A DNA stretch of 64,000 nt from Streptomyces antibioticus (GTDB taxonomy: Bacteria; Actinomycetota; Actinomycetes; Streptomycetales; Streptomycetaceae). Of the stretch, positions 8,582 through 17,413 are shown one piece after another. Position 1 is the first letter of the stretch; every line of letters starts with the position of its first letter. Location: the NCBI RefSeq assembly GCF_002019855.1, contig NZ_CM007717.1, positions 7,449,750-7,513,749 on the forward strand, given 5' to 3'. The translations under genes were made by a program, and so were the position numbers. The notes under the pieces are model-generated. The model did not search any database. It saw nothing but the letters and a program-made list of their open reading frames with translations, and was not told where the DNA came from.

Positions 8582-10617
8582 CGGAGGAACGCGGCCGCCA
8601 CACCCGCGTCGACGGGGACGTGCAGTCCGGTGGTGTGGGAGAGTTCGCCGCCCGTCAGCGCGAACACGGCGTTGGCGACGTGCTCAGGCAGCACCTCCCG
8701 CTTGAGGAGGGTCCGTTGCGCGTAGAACTCGCCGAGCTTCTCCTCCTCGATGCCGTAGGTCGCCGCCCGCTGGGCACCCCAGCCCCCGGCGAAGATCCCG
8801 GAGCCGCGCACCACACCGTCGGGGTTGACGCCGTTGACGCGGATGCCGTGCTCACCCAACTCGGCCGCCAGCAGCCGCACTTGATGGGCCTGGTCGGCCT
8901 TGGTGGCGGAGTAGGCGATGTTGTTCGGACCGGCGAAGACCGCGTTCTTGGAAGCGATGTAGACGATGTCCCCGCCCAGCCCCTGCGCGATCATCGTCCG
9001 GGCCGCCTCGCGCGAGACCAGGAAGGAGCCGCGGGCCATGATGTCGTGCTGGAGGTCCCAGTCCTTCGCGGAGGTCTCCAGCAGCGGCTTGGAGATGGAG
9101 ATTCCGGCGTTGTTGACCACCAGGTCGACGCCTCCGAAGGCCAGCGCGGCGGCGGCGAAGGCGTCCGCGATCCGCTCCTCGGACGTCACGTCCACGGTCA
9201 CGGCGACGGCCTGGTCCGGCCCGCCCAGTTCTGCGGCGACGGCGGCGGCGCTCCGCTCGTTCACATCGGCGACGACGACACAGGCGCCCTCGGCGACCAG
9301 CCGGCCCGCGATCGCCTTCCCGATCCCGCTGCCCGCGCCCGTCACCAGCGCCACCCGGGCGGCCAGCGCCTTGGGCTTCGGCATCCGCCGCAGCTTGGCC
9401 TCCTCCAGGGCCCAGTACTCGATGCGGAACTTCTCCCGCTCCTCGATCGGCGCGTACGAGGACACCGCCTCGGCGCCCCGCATCACGTTGACCGCGTTGA
9501 CGTAGAACTCGCCCGCGACCCGGGCGGTCTGCTTGTCCTTGCCGAAGGAGAACATGCCGACGCCCGGCACCAGCACGATCGCCGGATCGGCGCCGCGCAT
9601 CGCGGGGGAGCCGGGCTCGGCGTGCCGCCGGTAGTAGGCGGTGTACTCCTCGCGGTACGCGGCGTGCAGCTCCTTCAGCCGGGCCACCGCGTCCTCCAGC
9701 GGAGCGGTCGGCGGCAGGTCGAGGACCAGCGGCCGCACCTTGGTGCGCAGGAAGTGGTCCGGGCAGGAGGTGCCGAGCGCGGCGAGGCGGGGGTGTTCGG
9801 CCCGCGCCAGGAAGTCCAGGACGACGTCCGGATCGGCGAAGTGCCCGACCTGCGGCCGGTCCTGGGAGGCGATGGCGCGGACGTACGGCGCGAGCGCGGC
9901 GGCCCGCGCCCGGCGCTCATCCTCGGGCAGCGCCTCGTAGCCCTCGACGACGGCGCCGAAGGGCTCCGCCTTCCCGCGCTCGGCGAGGAACGCCTCCGCC
10001 GTGCGGATGATGTGCAGGGAGTTGCGCTCGCACTCCTCGGCGGTGTCGCCCCAGGCGGTGATGCCGTGCCCGCCGAGGATCACTCCGACGGCCCTCGGGT
10101 GGGCGGCCTTGACGGCGGCGATGTCCAGGCCGAGCTGGAAACCGGGCCGCCGCCAGGGCACCCAGGCGACGGTGTCCCCGAAGCACTCGGCGGTCAGCTT
10201 CTCGCCGTCGGCGGCGCAGGCGAGCGCGATCCCGGAGTCCGGGTGCAGATGGTCGACGTGCGCGGCCTCGACGAGCCCGTGCATGGCGGTGTCGATGGAC
10301 GGCGCCGCCCCGCCCTTGCCGTGCAGGCAGTAGTCGAAGGCGCCGACCATCTCGTCCTCGCGGTCGACACCGGGGTAGACGTCCCGCAGGGCCCGCAGCC
10401 GGTCGAGCCGCAGCACGGCCAGACCGTCCTCGGTCAGGGTGCCCAGATCGCCCCCGGACCCCTTCACCCACATCAGCTCGACGTCCGACCCGGTGACGGG
10501 GTCGGTTCCGGTGCCCTTGGCGGAGGCGTTGCCACCGGCGTAGTTGGTGTTACGGGGATCGGCACCGAGCCGACGGGACCGGCCGATCAGGGCGACGGCC
10601 TCGGGATGGGTGGACAT
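8578..10617 (-). CDS. Bifunctional rhamnulose-1-phosphate aldolase / short-chain dehydrogenase
   Basis: A 679-residue fusion. Residues 1 to about 390 are a class II aldolase/adducin domain (AGGNASAKG motif, HLHPDS and GGHGITAWG zinc-ligand segments). From about 422 an SDR Rossmann domain follows with TGAGSGIGK and the catalytic YSATKAD near 570. Fused enzymes of this type (RhaEW-like) split L-rhamnulose-1-phosphate into dihydroxyacetone phosphate and L-lactaldehyde and then oxidise the lactaldehyde to L-lactate with NAD. That product fits the lutABC genes directly downstream. SD GAGG precedes the ATG. Confidence 0.94.
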   Translation of the reverse strand: MSTHPEAVALIGRSRRLGADPRNTNYAGGNASAKGTGTDPVTGSDVELMWVKGSGGDLGTLTEDGLAVLRLDRLRALRDVYPGVDREDEMVGAFDYCLHGKGGAAPSIDTAMHGLVEAAHVDHLHPDSGIALACAADGEKLTAECFGDTVAWVPWRRPGFQLGLDIAAVKAAHPRAVGVILGGHGITAWGDTAEECERNSLHIIRTAEAFLAERGKAEPFGAVVEGYEALPEDERRARAAALAPYVRAIASQDRPQVGHFADPDVVLDFLARAEHPRLAALGTSCPDHFLRTKVRPLVLDLPPTAPLEDAVARLKELHAAYREEYTAYYRRHAEPGSPAMRGADPAIVLVPGVGMFSFGKDKQTARVAGEFYVNAVNVMRGAEAVSSYAPIEEREKFRIEYWALEEAKLRRMPKPKALAARVALVTGAGSGIGKAIAGRLVAEGACVVVADVNERSAAAVAAELGGPDQAVAVTVDVTSEERIADAFAAAALAFGGVDLVVNNAGISISKPLLETSAKDWDLQHDIMARGSFLVSREAARTMIAQGLGGDIVYIASKNAVFAGPNNIAYSATKADQAHQVRLLAAELGEHGIRVNGVNPDGVVRGSGIFAGGWGAQRAATYGIEEEKLGEFYAQRTLLKREVLPEHVANAVFALTGGELSHTTGLHVPVDAGVAAAFLR

Positions 10618-10660
10618 AGAGATTCCTCGACTTTCAAAGACAGGGTGAGTGCATTTCCCT

Positions 10661-10712
10661 CAGGGGCGCGGGGAACTGCGCGACCAGCCACAACGGCCCC
10701 GCACCCCGCAAC
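10661..10712. repeat. Conserved Streptomyces-type intergenic element between rhaI and the aldolase gene
   Basis: The 119-bp gap between rhaI and the aldolase/dehydrogenase gene contains a stretch running from CAGGGGCGCGGGGAACTGCG through CGACCAGCCACAACGGCCCC. From memory, near-identical stretches occur many times between genes in Streptomyces genomes. It sits inside an operon and can fold (GGGGCGCGG paired with later CCGC runs), so it may tune transcript stability or attenuate between rhaI and the rest. Copy number in this genome cannot be seen from one window. Confidence 0.5.
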
Positions 10713-10736
10713 GCGACAGAGCGACAACGCAGACGC

Positions 10737-11897
10737 TCACGCACCCCAGCCGGCCTGCGCTCCTCCCACCCGCTCGGCGACAACCCGCTCCGCCCACCCC
10801 GACCGCCGGTACGCGGCAAGCGGCTCGGGGTCCAGCCCCATCTCCTCCCGCACCTCACGAAGCAACGGCCGCACATCCGTGTCGTAGGCGTCCATCAGCA
10901 CGGCGTTCGCCTCCAGCACATCCCCGGCCGCCTGCGCGGCCGCCAACGCGTCCCGGTCGACCAGCAGCGCCTTCGCCGTGGCCTCCTGCACGTTCATCAC
11001 GGACCGGATGATCGCCGGGATCTTCGCCTCGATGTTGTGGCACTGGTCGAGCATGAACGCCACGTCGGGCGTGAACCCGCCGCCGCGTACGACCTCGTAC
11101 ATGATCCGGAAGAGCTGGAAGGGGTCCGCCGCGCCCACCATCAGGTCGTCGTCGGCGTAGAAGCGCGAGTTGAAGTCGAAGCCGCCGAGCCGGCCCTCGC
11201 GCAGCAGCGTGGCGACGATGAACTCGATGTTGGTGCCCGGCGCGTGGTGCCCGGTGTCCACGACCACCTGCGCCCGCGGTCCGAGCTTCAGACAGTGGGC
11301 GTAGGCCGTGCCCCAGTCCGGTATGTCGGTCGTGTAGAAGGCCGGCTCGAAGAGCTTGTACTCCAGCAGCATCCGCTGACCGTCCCCGAGCCGTTCGTAC
11401 ACCTCGGCGAGGCTCTCGGCGAGCCGGTCCTGCCGGGCCCGGATGTCGTCCTGGCCGGGGTAGTTGGTGCCGTCGGCGAACCACAGCTTGAGGTCCGTGG
11501 AGCCCGTCGCGTCCATGATGTCGACGCACTCCAGCAGATGGCCGACGGCCTTGCGGCGCACCGCGGGGTCGGGATGGCAGACGCTGCCCAGCTTGTAGGC
11601 GTCGTCCTGGAAGGTGTTGGAGTTGATCGCGCCCAGCCGGACCCCGCGGTCCTCGGCGTGCTTCGCGAGCGCGGCGTAGTCCTCCACCCTGTCCCAGGGG
11701 ATGTGCAGGGCGACGGTCGGGGCCACGCCGGTGAACGCGTGCACCTGCGCCGCGTCGTCGAGCTTCTCCTGCGGGGTGCGCGGCACGCCGGGTTGCGCGA
11801 ACACCTTGAAGCGGGTCCCCGAGTTCCCGTACGCCCACGACGGTGTCTCGACGGCCTGGGTCTTCAGCGCGGCTTTCACCGCGGCGAGGTCGGTCAC
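10737..11897 (-). CDS. rhaI: L-rhamnose isomerase, RhaI type
   Basis: A 386-residue TIM-barrel sugar isomerase of the RhaI (Pseudomonas stutzeri-like) rather than E. coli RhaA type. It shows LKLWFADGTNYPGQ, the metal-ligand LLEYKLFEP (Glu), VVVDTGHHAPGTNIEF (Asp/His) and GGFDFNSRFYADDDL (Asp) segments. It interconverts L-rhamnose and L-rhamnulose. The GTG start is preceded by AGGAGC; upstream lie a triple operator and a good promoter. It leads the minus-strand catabolic string rhaI - aldolase/dehydrogenase - rhaB - lutABC. Confidence 0.95.
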   Translation of the reverse strand: MTDLAAVKAALKTQAVETPSWAYGNSGTRFKVFAQPGVPRTPQEKLDDAAQVHAFTGVAPTVALHIPWDRVEDYAALAKHAEDRGVRLGAINSNTFQDDAYKLGSVCHPDPAVRRKAVGHLLECVDIMDATGSTDLKLWFADGTNYPGQDDIRARQDRLAESLAEVYERLGDGQRMLLEYKLFEPAFYTTDIPDWGTAYAHCLKLGPRAQVVVDTGHHAPGTNIEFIVATLLREGRLGGFDFNSRFYADDDLMVGAADPFQLFRIMYEVVRGGGFTPDVAFMLDQCHNIEAKIPAIIRSVMNVQEATAKALLVDRDALAAAQAAGDVLEANAVLMDAYDTDVRPLLREVREEMGLDPEPLAAYRRSGWAERVVAERVGGAQAGWGA

Positions 11898-11907
11898 TGA
11901 GGGCTCC

Positions 11908-11947
11908 TGAAACGTATTCGGTGAAACGTATTCGGTGAAACGATTCA
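11908..11947. promoter_or_regulatory. Triple LacI-type operator just downstream of the rhaI transcription start
   Basis: Two perfect 14-bp tandem copies of TGAAACGTATTCGG (11908-11921, 11922-11935) are followed by TGAAACGATTCA (11936-11947), an almost perfect palindrome. The half-sites TGAA(A)C...TTC(A) resemble LacI-family operators. The array begins next to the expected rhaI +1 and ends at its ribosome-binding site, so bound repressor would block both initiation clearance and elongation. The likely binder is the LacI protein at 18918-19937. Confidence 0.7.
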
Positions 11948-11954
11948 GAACGGG

Positions 11955-11983
11955 AAGCTATGAGCCTGCCGCGCGAGTGTCAA
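11955..11983 (-). promoter_or_regulatory. Predicted sigma-70/HrdB-type promoter of the rhaI operon
   Basis: On the minus strand TTGACA (11978-11983) is followed after exactly 17 bp by TAGCTT (11955-11960), a near-consensus vegetative promoter. It places +1 around 11948, directly beside the operator TGAAACGATTCA. Confidence 0.72.
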
Positions 11984-12032
11984 CCCCCTCCGCCGTGCCC
12001 GTCCTCCTCAGTCGCCGCTTGGCCTTCGGCTG

Positions 12033-12047
12033 TCGAAAACTTTTCGA
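12033..12047. promoter_or_regulatory. Perfect inverted repeat between the divergent rhamnose promoters
   Basis: TCGAAAACTTTTCGA is a perfect 7+1+7 palindrome lying about 10 bp upstream of the -35 of the ABC-transporter promoter and about 50 bp from the rhaI -35. It is of the LacI/ROK operator type seen in Streptomyces sugar regulons, but its half-site differs from the TGAAAC sites nearby, so a second regulator or a looping site is possible. Confidence 0.6.
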
Positions 12048-12057
12048 GACGCACCCA

Positions 12058-12087
12058 TTGACGTGACATGCCCCGCATGCCTAACGT
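12058..12087 (+). promoter_or_regulatory. Predicted promoter of the rhamnose ABC-transporter operon
   Basis: TTGACG (12058-12063) and TAACGT (12082-12087) are separated by 18 bp, giving a +1 near 12094. The TGAAACCTTTCA palindrome lies a few bases downstream of this start, mirroring the arrangement at rhaI. Confidence 0.58.
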
Positions 12088-12101
12088 CCCGGCAATCCAG
12101 T

Positions 12102-12113
12102 TGAAACCTTTCA
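12102..12113. promoter_or_regulatory. LacI-type operator upstream of the ABC-transporter operon
   Basis: TGAAACCTTTCA has arms TGAAA/TTTCA around a CC centre and shares the TGAAAC half-site with the array at rhaI. It sits between the predicted +1 and the start codon at 12168. Confidence 0.62.
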
Positions 12114-12167
12114 CGACGCCGTGGCCGCTCGAAGGGGCCGGCCCCGGACGTCGTCGAGGAGCCACCC

Positions 12168-13681
<1,514 letters not shown>

Positions 13682-13685
<4 letters not shown>

Positions 13686-14881
13686 CGGTGACCACCCCCG
13701 ACCGGGCCCCCGTCGCCGAGGCACCCACCTCCCGCGGCACCCGGCTCGTCGACCGCGTCTTCAAGGTGCGCGAACTCGCCATCCTGGCCGTCTTTTTGGT
13801 GATGATCGCCGTCACCCAGGCCGGCAACAGCGCCTTCCTCTCCGAGCAGGGCATCAAGGACCTGCTGCTCAACGCGACCATCCTGGTCCTGGTCGCCACC
13901 GGCCAGTCCCTGGTCGTCATCACCCGCAACGTCGACCTGTCGGTCGGCTCCACGCTCGGCATCAGCGCCTTCGCCGCCGGTACCTACCTGCACGGCGGCG
14001 GCGACCCGCTGCTCGCGACCGTGCTCGCGGTCCTCCTCGGCATCGGCTTCGGGCTCCTCAACGGCCTGCTGGTCAGCCTCGGCCAGGTGCCCGCCCTCGT
14101 CGTCACCCTCGGCACGCTCTACATCATCCGGGGCATCGACTCCATCTGGGTCGGCTCCCGGCAGATCACCGCGGCCGATCTCCCCGCCGGATTCGTCGAC
14201 TTCGGCTCCGGCGGCCTGGCCGCCGTGCCCTACCTCGCGCTGATCGCCCTCGCCGTCCTCGTCGCCACCGCCTACTACCTCAAGCACTACGGCAGCGGAC
14301 GCGAGTTGTACGCCCTCGGCTCCAACCCCGAGGCCGCACGCCTCGCCGGCATCCCGGTGCGCAAGCGGATCCTCGCCGCCTACACCTTCTGCGGCGGCCT
14401 CGCCGGACTGGCCGGCGTCCTGTACCTGGCCCGCTTCGGCAACGTCGACTCCGGGACCGGCACCGGCTACGAACTCACCGTCGTCAGCGCGGTCGTGGTC
14501 GGCGGTGTCGTCTTCACCGGCGGCTCCGGAAGCGTCTACGGCGCCGCCCTCGGCGCCCTGCTCCTCACCTCGGTCAACAGTGTCCTGCCCGCGCTGGGCG
14601 TCAGCTCGGTGTGGGTGCTCGCCATCAACGGCGTGCTGCTCCTGCTCGCGATCGCGGTCGACCGGATCGTGGCGCTGCGCGTGGCCGCCGCGCTGAACGC
14701 CCTGAACGCCCGTAAGAGGAGGCCGGCTTCGGCGCGGCCCGCCGTCGAGGACGCCGCAGAACCCGTCGTAGAGCCGACCGCGGAACCTGCCGTAGAGGCC
14801 GTCGTAGAGCCCGCCGTAGAGCCCGCCGCTGAGCCCTCCGCAGAGCCCGCCGTAGAGAAGAAGGGGGAGGCCCGTGCCTGA
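13682..14881 (+). CDS. Sugar ABC transporter permease with acidic EP-repeat tail
   Basis: A 399-residue RbsC-family inner-membrane permease; ATG overlaps the ATPase stop by 4 bp. Around eight to ten hydrophobic helices are visible, with the family segments NVDLSVGSTLGIS and GGVVFTGGSGSVYGAALGA. After the last helix (about residue 335) the protein ends in about 45 residues of imperfect EPAVEP/EPTAEP repeats, absent from typical RbsC proteins. The tail is encoded by a 12-bp-periodic DNA repeat and is probably cytoplasmic. Confidence 0.9.
14757..14857 (+). repeat. In-frame repeat encoding the permease EP tail
   Basis: Imperfect repeats of GAGCCCGCCGTA and related 12-mers (for example around 14805-14830 and 14840-14856) encode the E-P-A-V pattern at the end of the first permease. 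Twelve-base periodicity keeps the frame, so copy-number changes would only alter tail length. Confidence 0.7.
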
Positions 14882-15860
14882 GTCCGGATCCCTTGCGCAC
14901 CGCGTGATCCGCTGGGACACCGTCGTCGGCGCTCTCCTGATCGTGCTGCTGCTGTTCTCCTTCACCTTCGTGGACGGCTTCGGCAACGCCCTCAATCTGT
15001 CGTTCCTGATCGGCAACACCCTGCCGATCGCGCTCATCGCGCTGCCGATGACCCTCCTCGTGGTCTCCGGCGAGATCGATCTCTCCGTCGCCTCGACCGC
15101 CGGTCTGTCCGGCGCGGTCATGGGCGCCCTGTGGAACCAGGGCATGACCATCGAGTCGATCATCCCCATCTGTCTGCTGCTCGGCGTGGTCTGCGGGCTG
15201 GTCAACGGCCTTCTCGTGACCCGCCTCGGGCTGCCGTCCCTCGCCGTCACCATCGGCACCCTCGCCGCCTATCGGGGCATCGCACAGATCGTGCTGGGCT
15301 CCGACGCGGTCACCGACTTCCCCACCCAGTACCTGGAGTTCGCCGCCGGACGGGTCGGCGACAGCTTCCTGCCCCAGGCGTTCCTGCCCTTCCTCGTGCT
15401 GCTCGCGATCGCCGTCGTCGCCCTGCACGCCACCCCGTTCGGCCGCTCGCTCTTCGCGATCGGCGCCGGTGAGGAGGCCGCCCGGTTCGCCGGCATCCGC
15501 GTCAAACGACACAAGCTGATCCTGTTCACGGTGACGGGCCTGATGGCCTCGCTCACCGGGATCTTCTGGGCGCTGCACTACGCCAGCGCCCGCTACGACA
15601 ACGCCACCGGCCTCGAACTCTCCGTCGTCGCCGCGGTGTTGCTCGGCGGCATCGACTTCGACGGCGGCAAGGGCACCCTCGGCGGCGCGATCGCGGGCGT
15701 GTTCCTGCTGGGCGCCCTCCAGAACGTGATGAGTCTGCTCAGCGTCTCCGCGCAGTCCCAGATCGTCGTCACCGGTGTGCTGCTCGTCGTCTCCGTGCTC
15801 GGCCCCCGGGTCGCCCGGCAGATCTCCGTCGCCCGCGCCGCGGCCCGCTCCACCGGCTAG
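14874..15860 (+). CDS. Sugar ABC transporter second permease
   Basis: A 328-residue RbsC-family permease starting with a GTG that overlaps the previous gene by 8 bp. It has about eight to ten hydrophobic segments and the family signatures SGEIDLSVASTAGLSG and LLGGIDFDGGKGTLGGAIAG. Two distinct permeases next to one fused ATPase is the organisation of the rhizobial RhaSTPQ rhamnose importer; the pair likely forms the heterodimeric channel. Confidence 0.91.
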   Translation: MPESGSLAHRVIRWDTVVGALLIVLLLFSFTFVDGFGNALNLSFLIGNTLPIALIALPMTLLVVSGEIDLSVASTAGLSGAVMGALWNQGMTIESIIPICLLLGVVCGLVNGLLVTRLGLPSLAVTIGTLAAYRGIAQIVLGSDAVTDFPTQYLEFAAGRVGDSFLPQAFLPFLVLLAIAVVALHATPFGRSLFAIGAGEEAARFAGIRVKRHKLILFTVTGLMASLTGIFWALHYASARYDNATGLELSVVAAVLLGGIDFDGGKGTLGGAIAGVFLLGALQNVMSLLSVSAQSQIVVTGVLLVVSVLGPRVARQISVARAAARSTG

Positions 15861-15920
15861 GCGTACGCCGGGCCCCCACGCATCCTCACCACCAACTCCC
15901 CTCTCCCAGAAGGAATTTCC

Positions 15921-17003
15921 ATGCGCAAGTCATCCCTTCGGCGTGCCTGTGCGGCCCTCGCCGCCGTCTCCTCGCTCGCGCTCACCGCCACCGCCTGCGG
16001 CGGCACCACCAAGGAGGACGTCAAGAGCGAGGGCGGCCCGGCGGCCGCCACCGGCAAGGCCGACCCGAACGCCGAACTGAAGAAGGGCCTCACCGTCGGC
16101 TTCCTGCCCAAGCAGGTCAACAACCCCTACTTCACCTCCGCCGACAAGGGCGGCGAGGCCGCGCTGAAGGAACTGGGCTCCAGCTACAAGGAGGTGGGAC
16201 CCTCCAGCGCGACCGACACCTCCGGACAGGTGAGTTACGTCAACACGCTCACCCAGCAGCAGGTCGACGCGATCGCCGTGTCCGCGCAGGACCCGGGTGC
16301 CCTGTGCACCGCGCTCAAGCAGGCCATGAGCGGCGGCATCAAGGTCGTCACCTACGACTCCGACACCAAGCCCGAGTGCCGCAACGCCTTCGTCTCCCAG
16401 GCGTCCGCCGAGGACCTGGGCCGCACCGAGGTACAACTCCTCGCCGAACAGATCGGCTACAAGGGCGAGATCGCGATCCTGTCCGCCGCGCAGACCGCGA
16501 CCAACCAGAACACCTGGATCGAGTTCATGAAGGACGAACTCAAGGACGCCAAGTACAAGGACATCAAGCTGGTCAAGGTCGCGTACGGCAACGACGACGC
16601 CCAGCAGTCCTTCCAGCAGACCCAGGGCCTGCTCCAGGAGTACCCGAACCTGAAGGGGATCATCTCCCCGACCACCGTCGGCATCAAGGCCGCCGCCCAG
16701 TACCTGGCGGGCTCCAAGTACAAGGGCAAGGTCAAGCTGACCGGCCTCGGCACCCCCAACGACATGCGCACCTACGTCAAGAACGGCACCGTCGACGCCT
16801 TCGAGCTGTGGGACCCCGCCAAGCTCGGCGAACTGGCCGCCCGCACCTCCGTCGCGCTGGTCTCCGGCCAGATCACCGGCAAGGAGGGCGAGACCTTCAC
16901 CGCCGGCGACATGGGCTCGTACACGATCGGCGAGGACGGCGTGATCAGCCTCGGCAAGCCGACCGTGTTCGACGCGAAGAACATCGACCAGTTCGACTTC
17001 TGA
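15921..17003 (+). CDS. rhaS: Sugar-binding lipoprotein of the rhamnose ABC transporter
   Basis: A 360-residue periplasmic-binding-protein type 1 (RbsB/RhaS-like) lipoprotein. The N-terminus is a basic, hydrophobic signal ending in the lipobox LTATAC with Cys26 as the modified residue. The mature protein shows the family segments GFLPKQVNNPYF, AVSAQDPGALC, and a C-terminal KLTGLGTPNDMRTYVKNG. SD AAGGAA precedes the ATG. The 60-bp gap from the second permease has no obvious promoter. RhaS assignment rests on family type and on the rhamnose genes on both sides. Confidence 0.9.
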   Translation: MRKSSLRRACAALAAVSSLALTATACGGTTKEDVKSEGGPAAATGKADPNAELKKGLTVGFLPKQVNNPYFTSADKGGEAALKELGSSYKEVGPSSATDTSGQVSYVNTLTQQQVDAIAVSAQDPGALCTALKQAMSGGIKVVTYDSDTKPECRNAFVSQASAEDLGRTEVQLLAEQIGYKGEIAILSAAQTATNQNTWIEFMKDELKDAKYKDIKLVKVAYGNDDAQQSFQQTQGLLQEYPNLKGIISPTTVGIKAAAQYLAGSKYKGKVKLTGLGTPNDMRTYVKNGTVDAFELWDPAKLGELAARTSVALVSGQITGKEGETFTAGDMGSYTIGEDGVISLGKPTVFDAKNIDQFDF

Positions 17004-17032
17004 TGCCACAAGGGACGTTGACAGGGGCGTTG

Positions 17033-17353
17033 ATGCAGCGCGTGTGCTTCCTGCTGAAGGTCAGGGCGGACCGCCTCGACGAGTACCGCGAGCGGCACGC
17101 CTCCGTGTGGCCCGAGATGCTCCGGGCACTCACGGCCACCGGCTGGCGCAACTACTCGCTCTTCCTGCGGGAGGACGGTCTGCTGGTCGGCTATCTGGAG
17201 ACCGAGGACTTCGAGGCGGCCCGCGCCGGGATGGAAGCGACCGAGGTCAACGCCCGCTGGCAGGCGGAGATGGCGCCGTTCTTCGAGTCACTGGACGGCG
17301 CCCGGCCCGACGACGCCATGAGACCGCTCACCGAGGTGTTCCACCTCGCCTGA
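17033..17353 (+). CDS. rhaM: L-rhamnose mutarotase
   Basis: A 106-residue dimeric alpha/beta-barrel protein with the RhaM/RhaU pattern: start MQRVCFLLKV, YRERHASVWPEML (catalytic His region), NYSLFL, and a Trp-containing MAPFFE near the end. It interconverts alpha and beta anomers of L-rhamnose, speeding entry to the isomerase. An in-frame ATG at 17003, overlapping the stop of the binding-protein gene (TGATG), would add ten residues; I prefer 17033 because homologues begin MQR. Confidence 0.92.
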   Translation: MQRVCFLLKVRADRLDEYRERHASVWPEMLRALTATGWRNYSLFLREDGLLVGYLETEDFEAARAGMEATEVNARWQAEMAPFFESLDGARPDDAMRPLTEVFHLA

Positions 17354-17413
17354 CCACCCCCGGCACACCCTTCTTCGAACGCCCGCGCCCGCCCCGACGA
17401 CGGAGTCCCCGTG

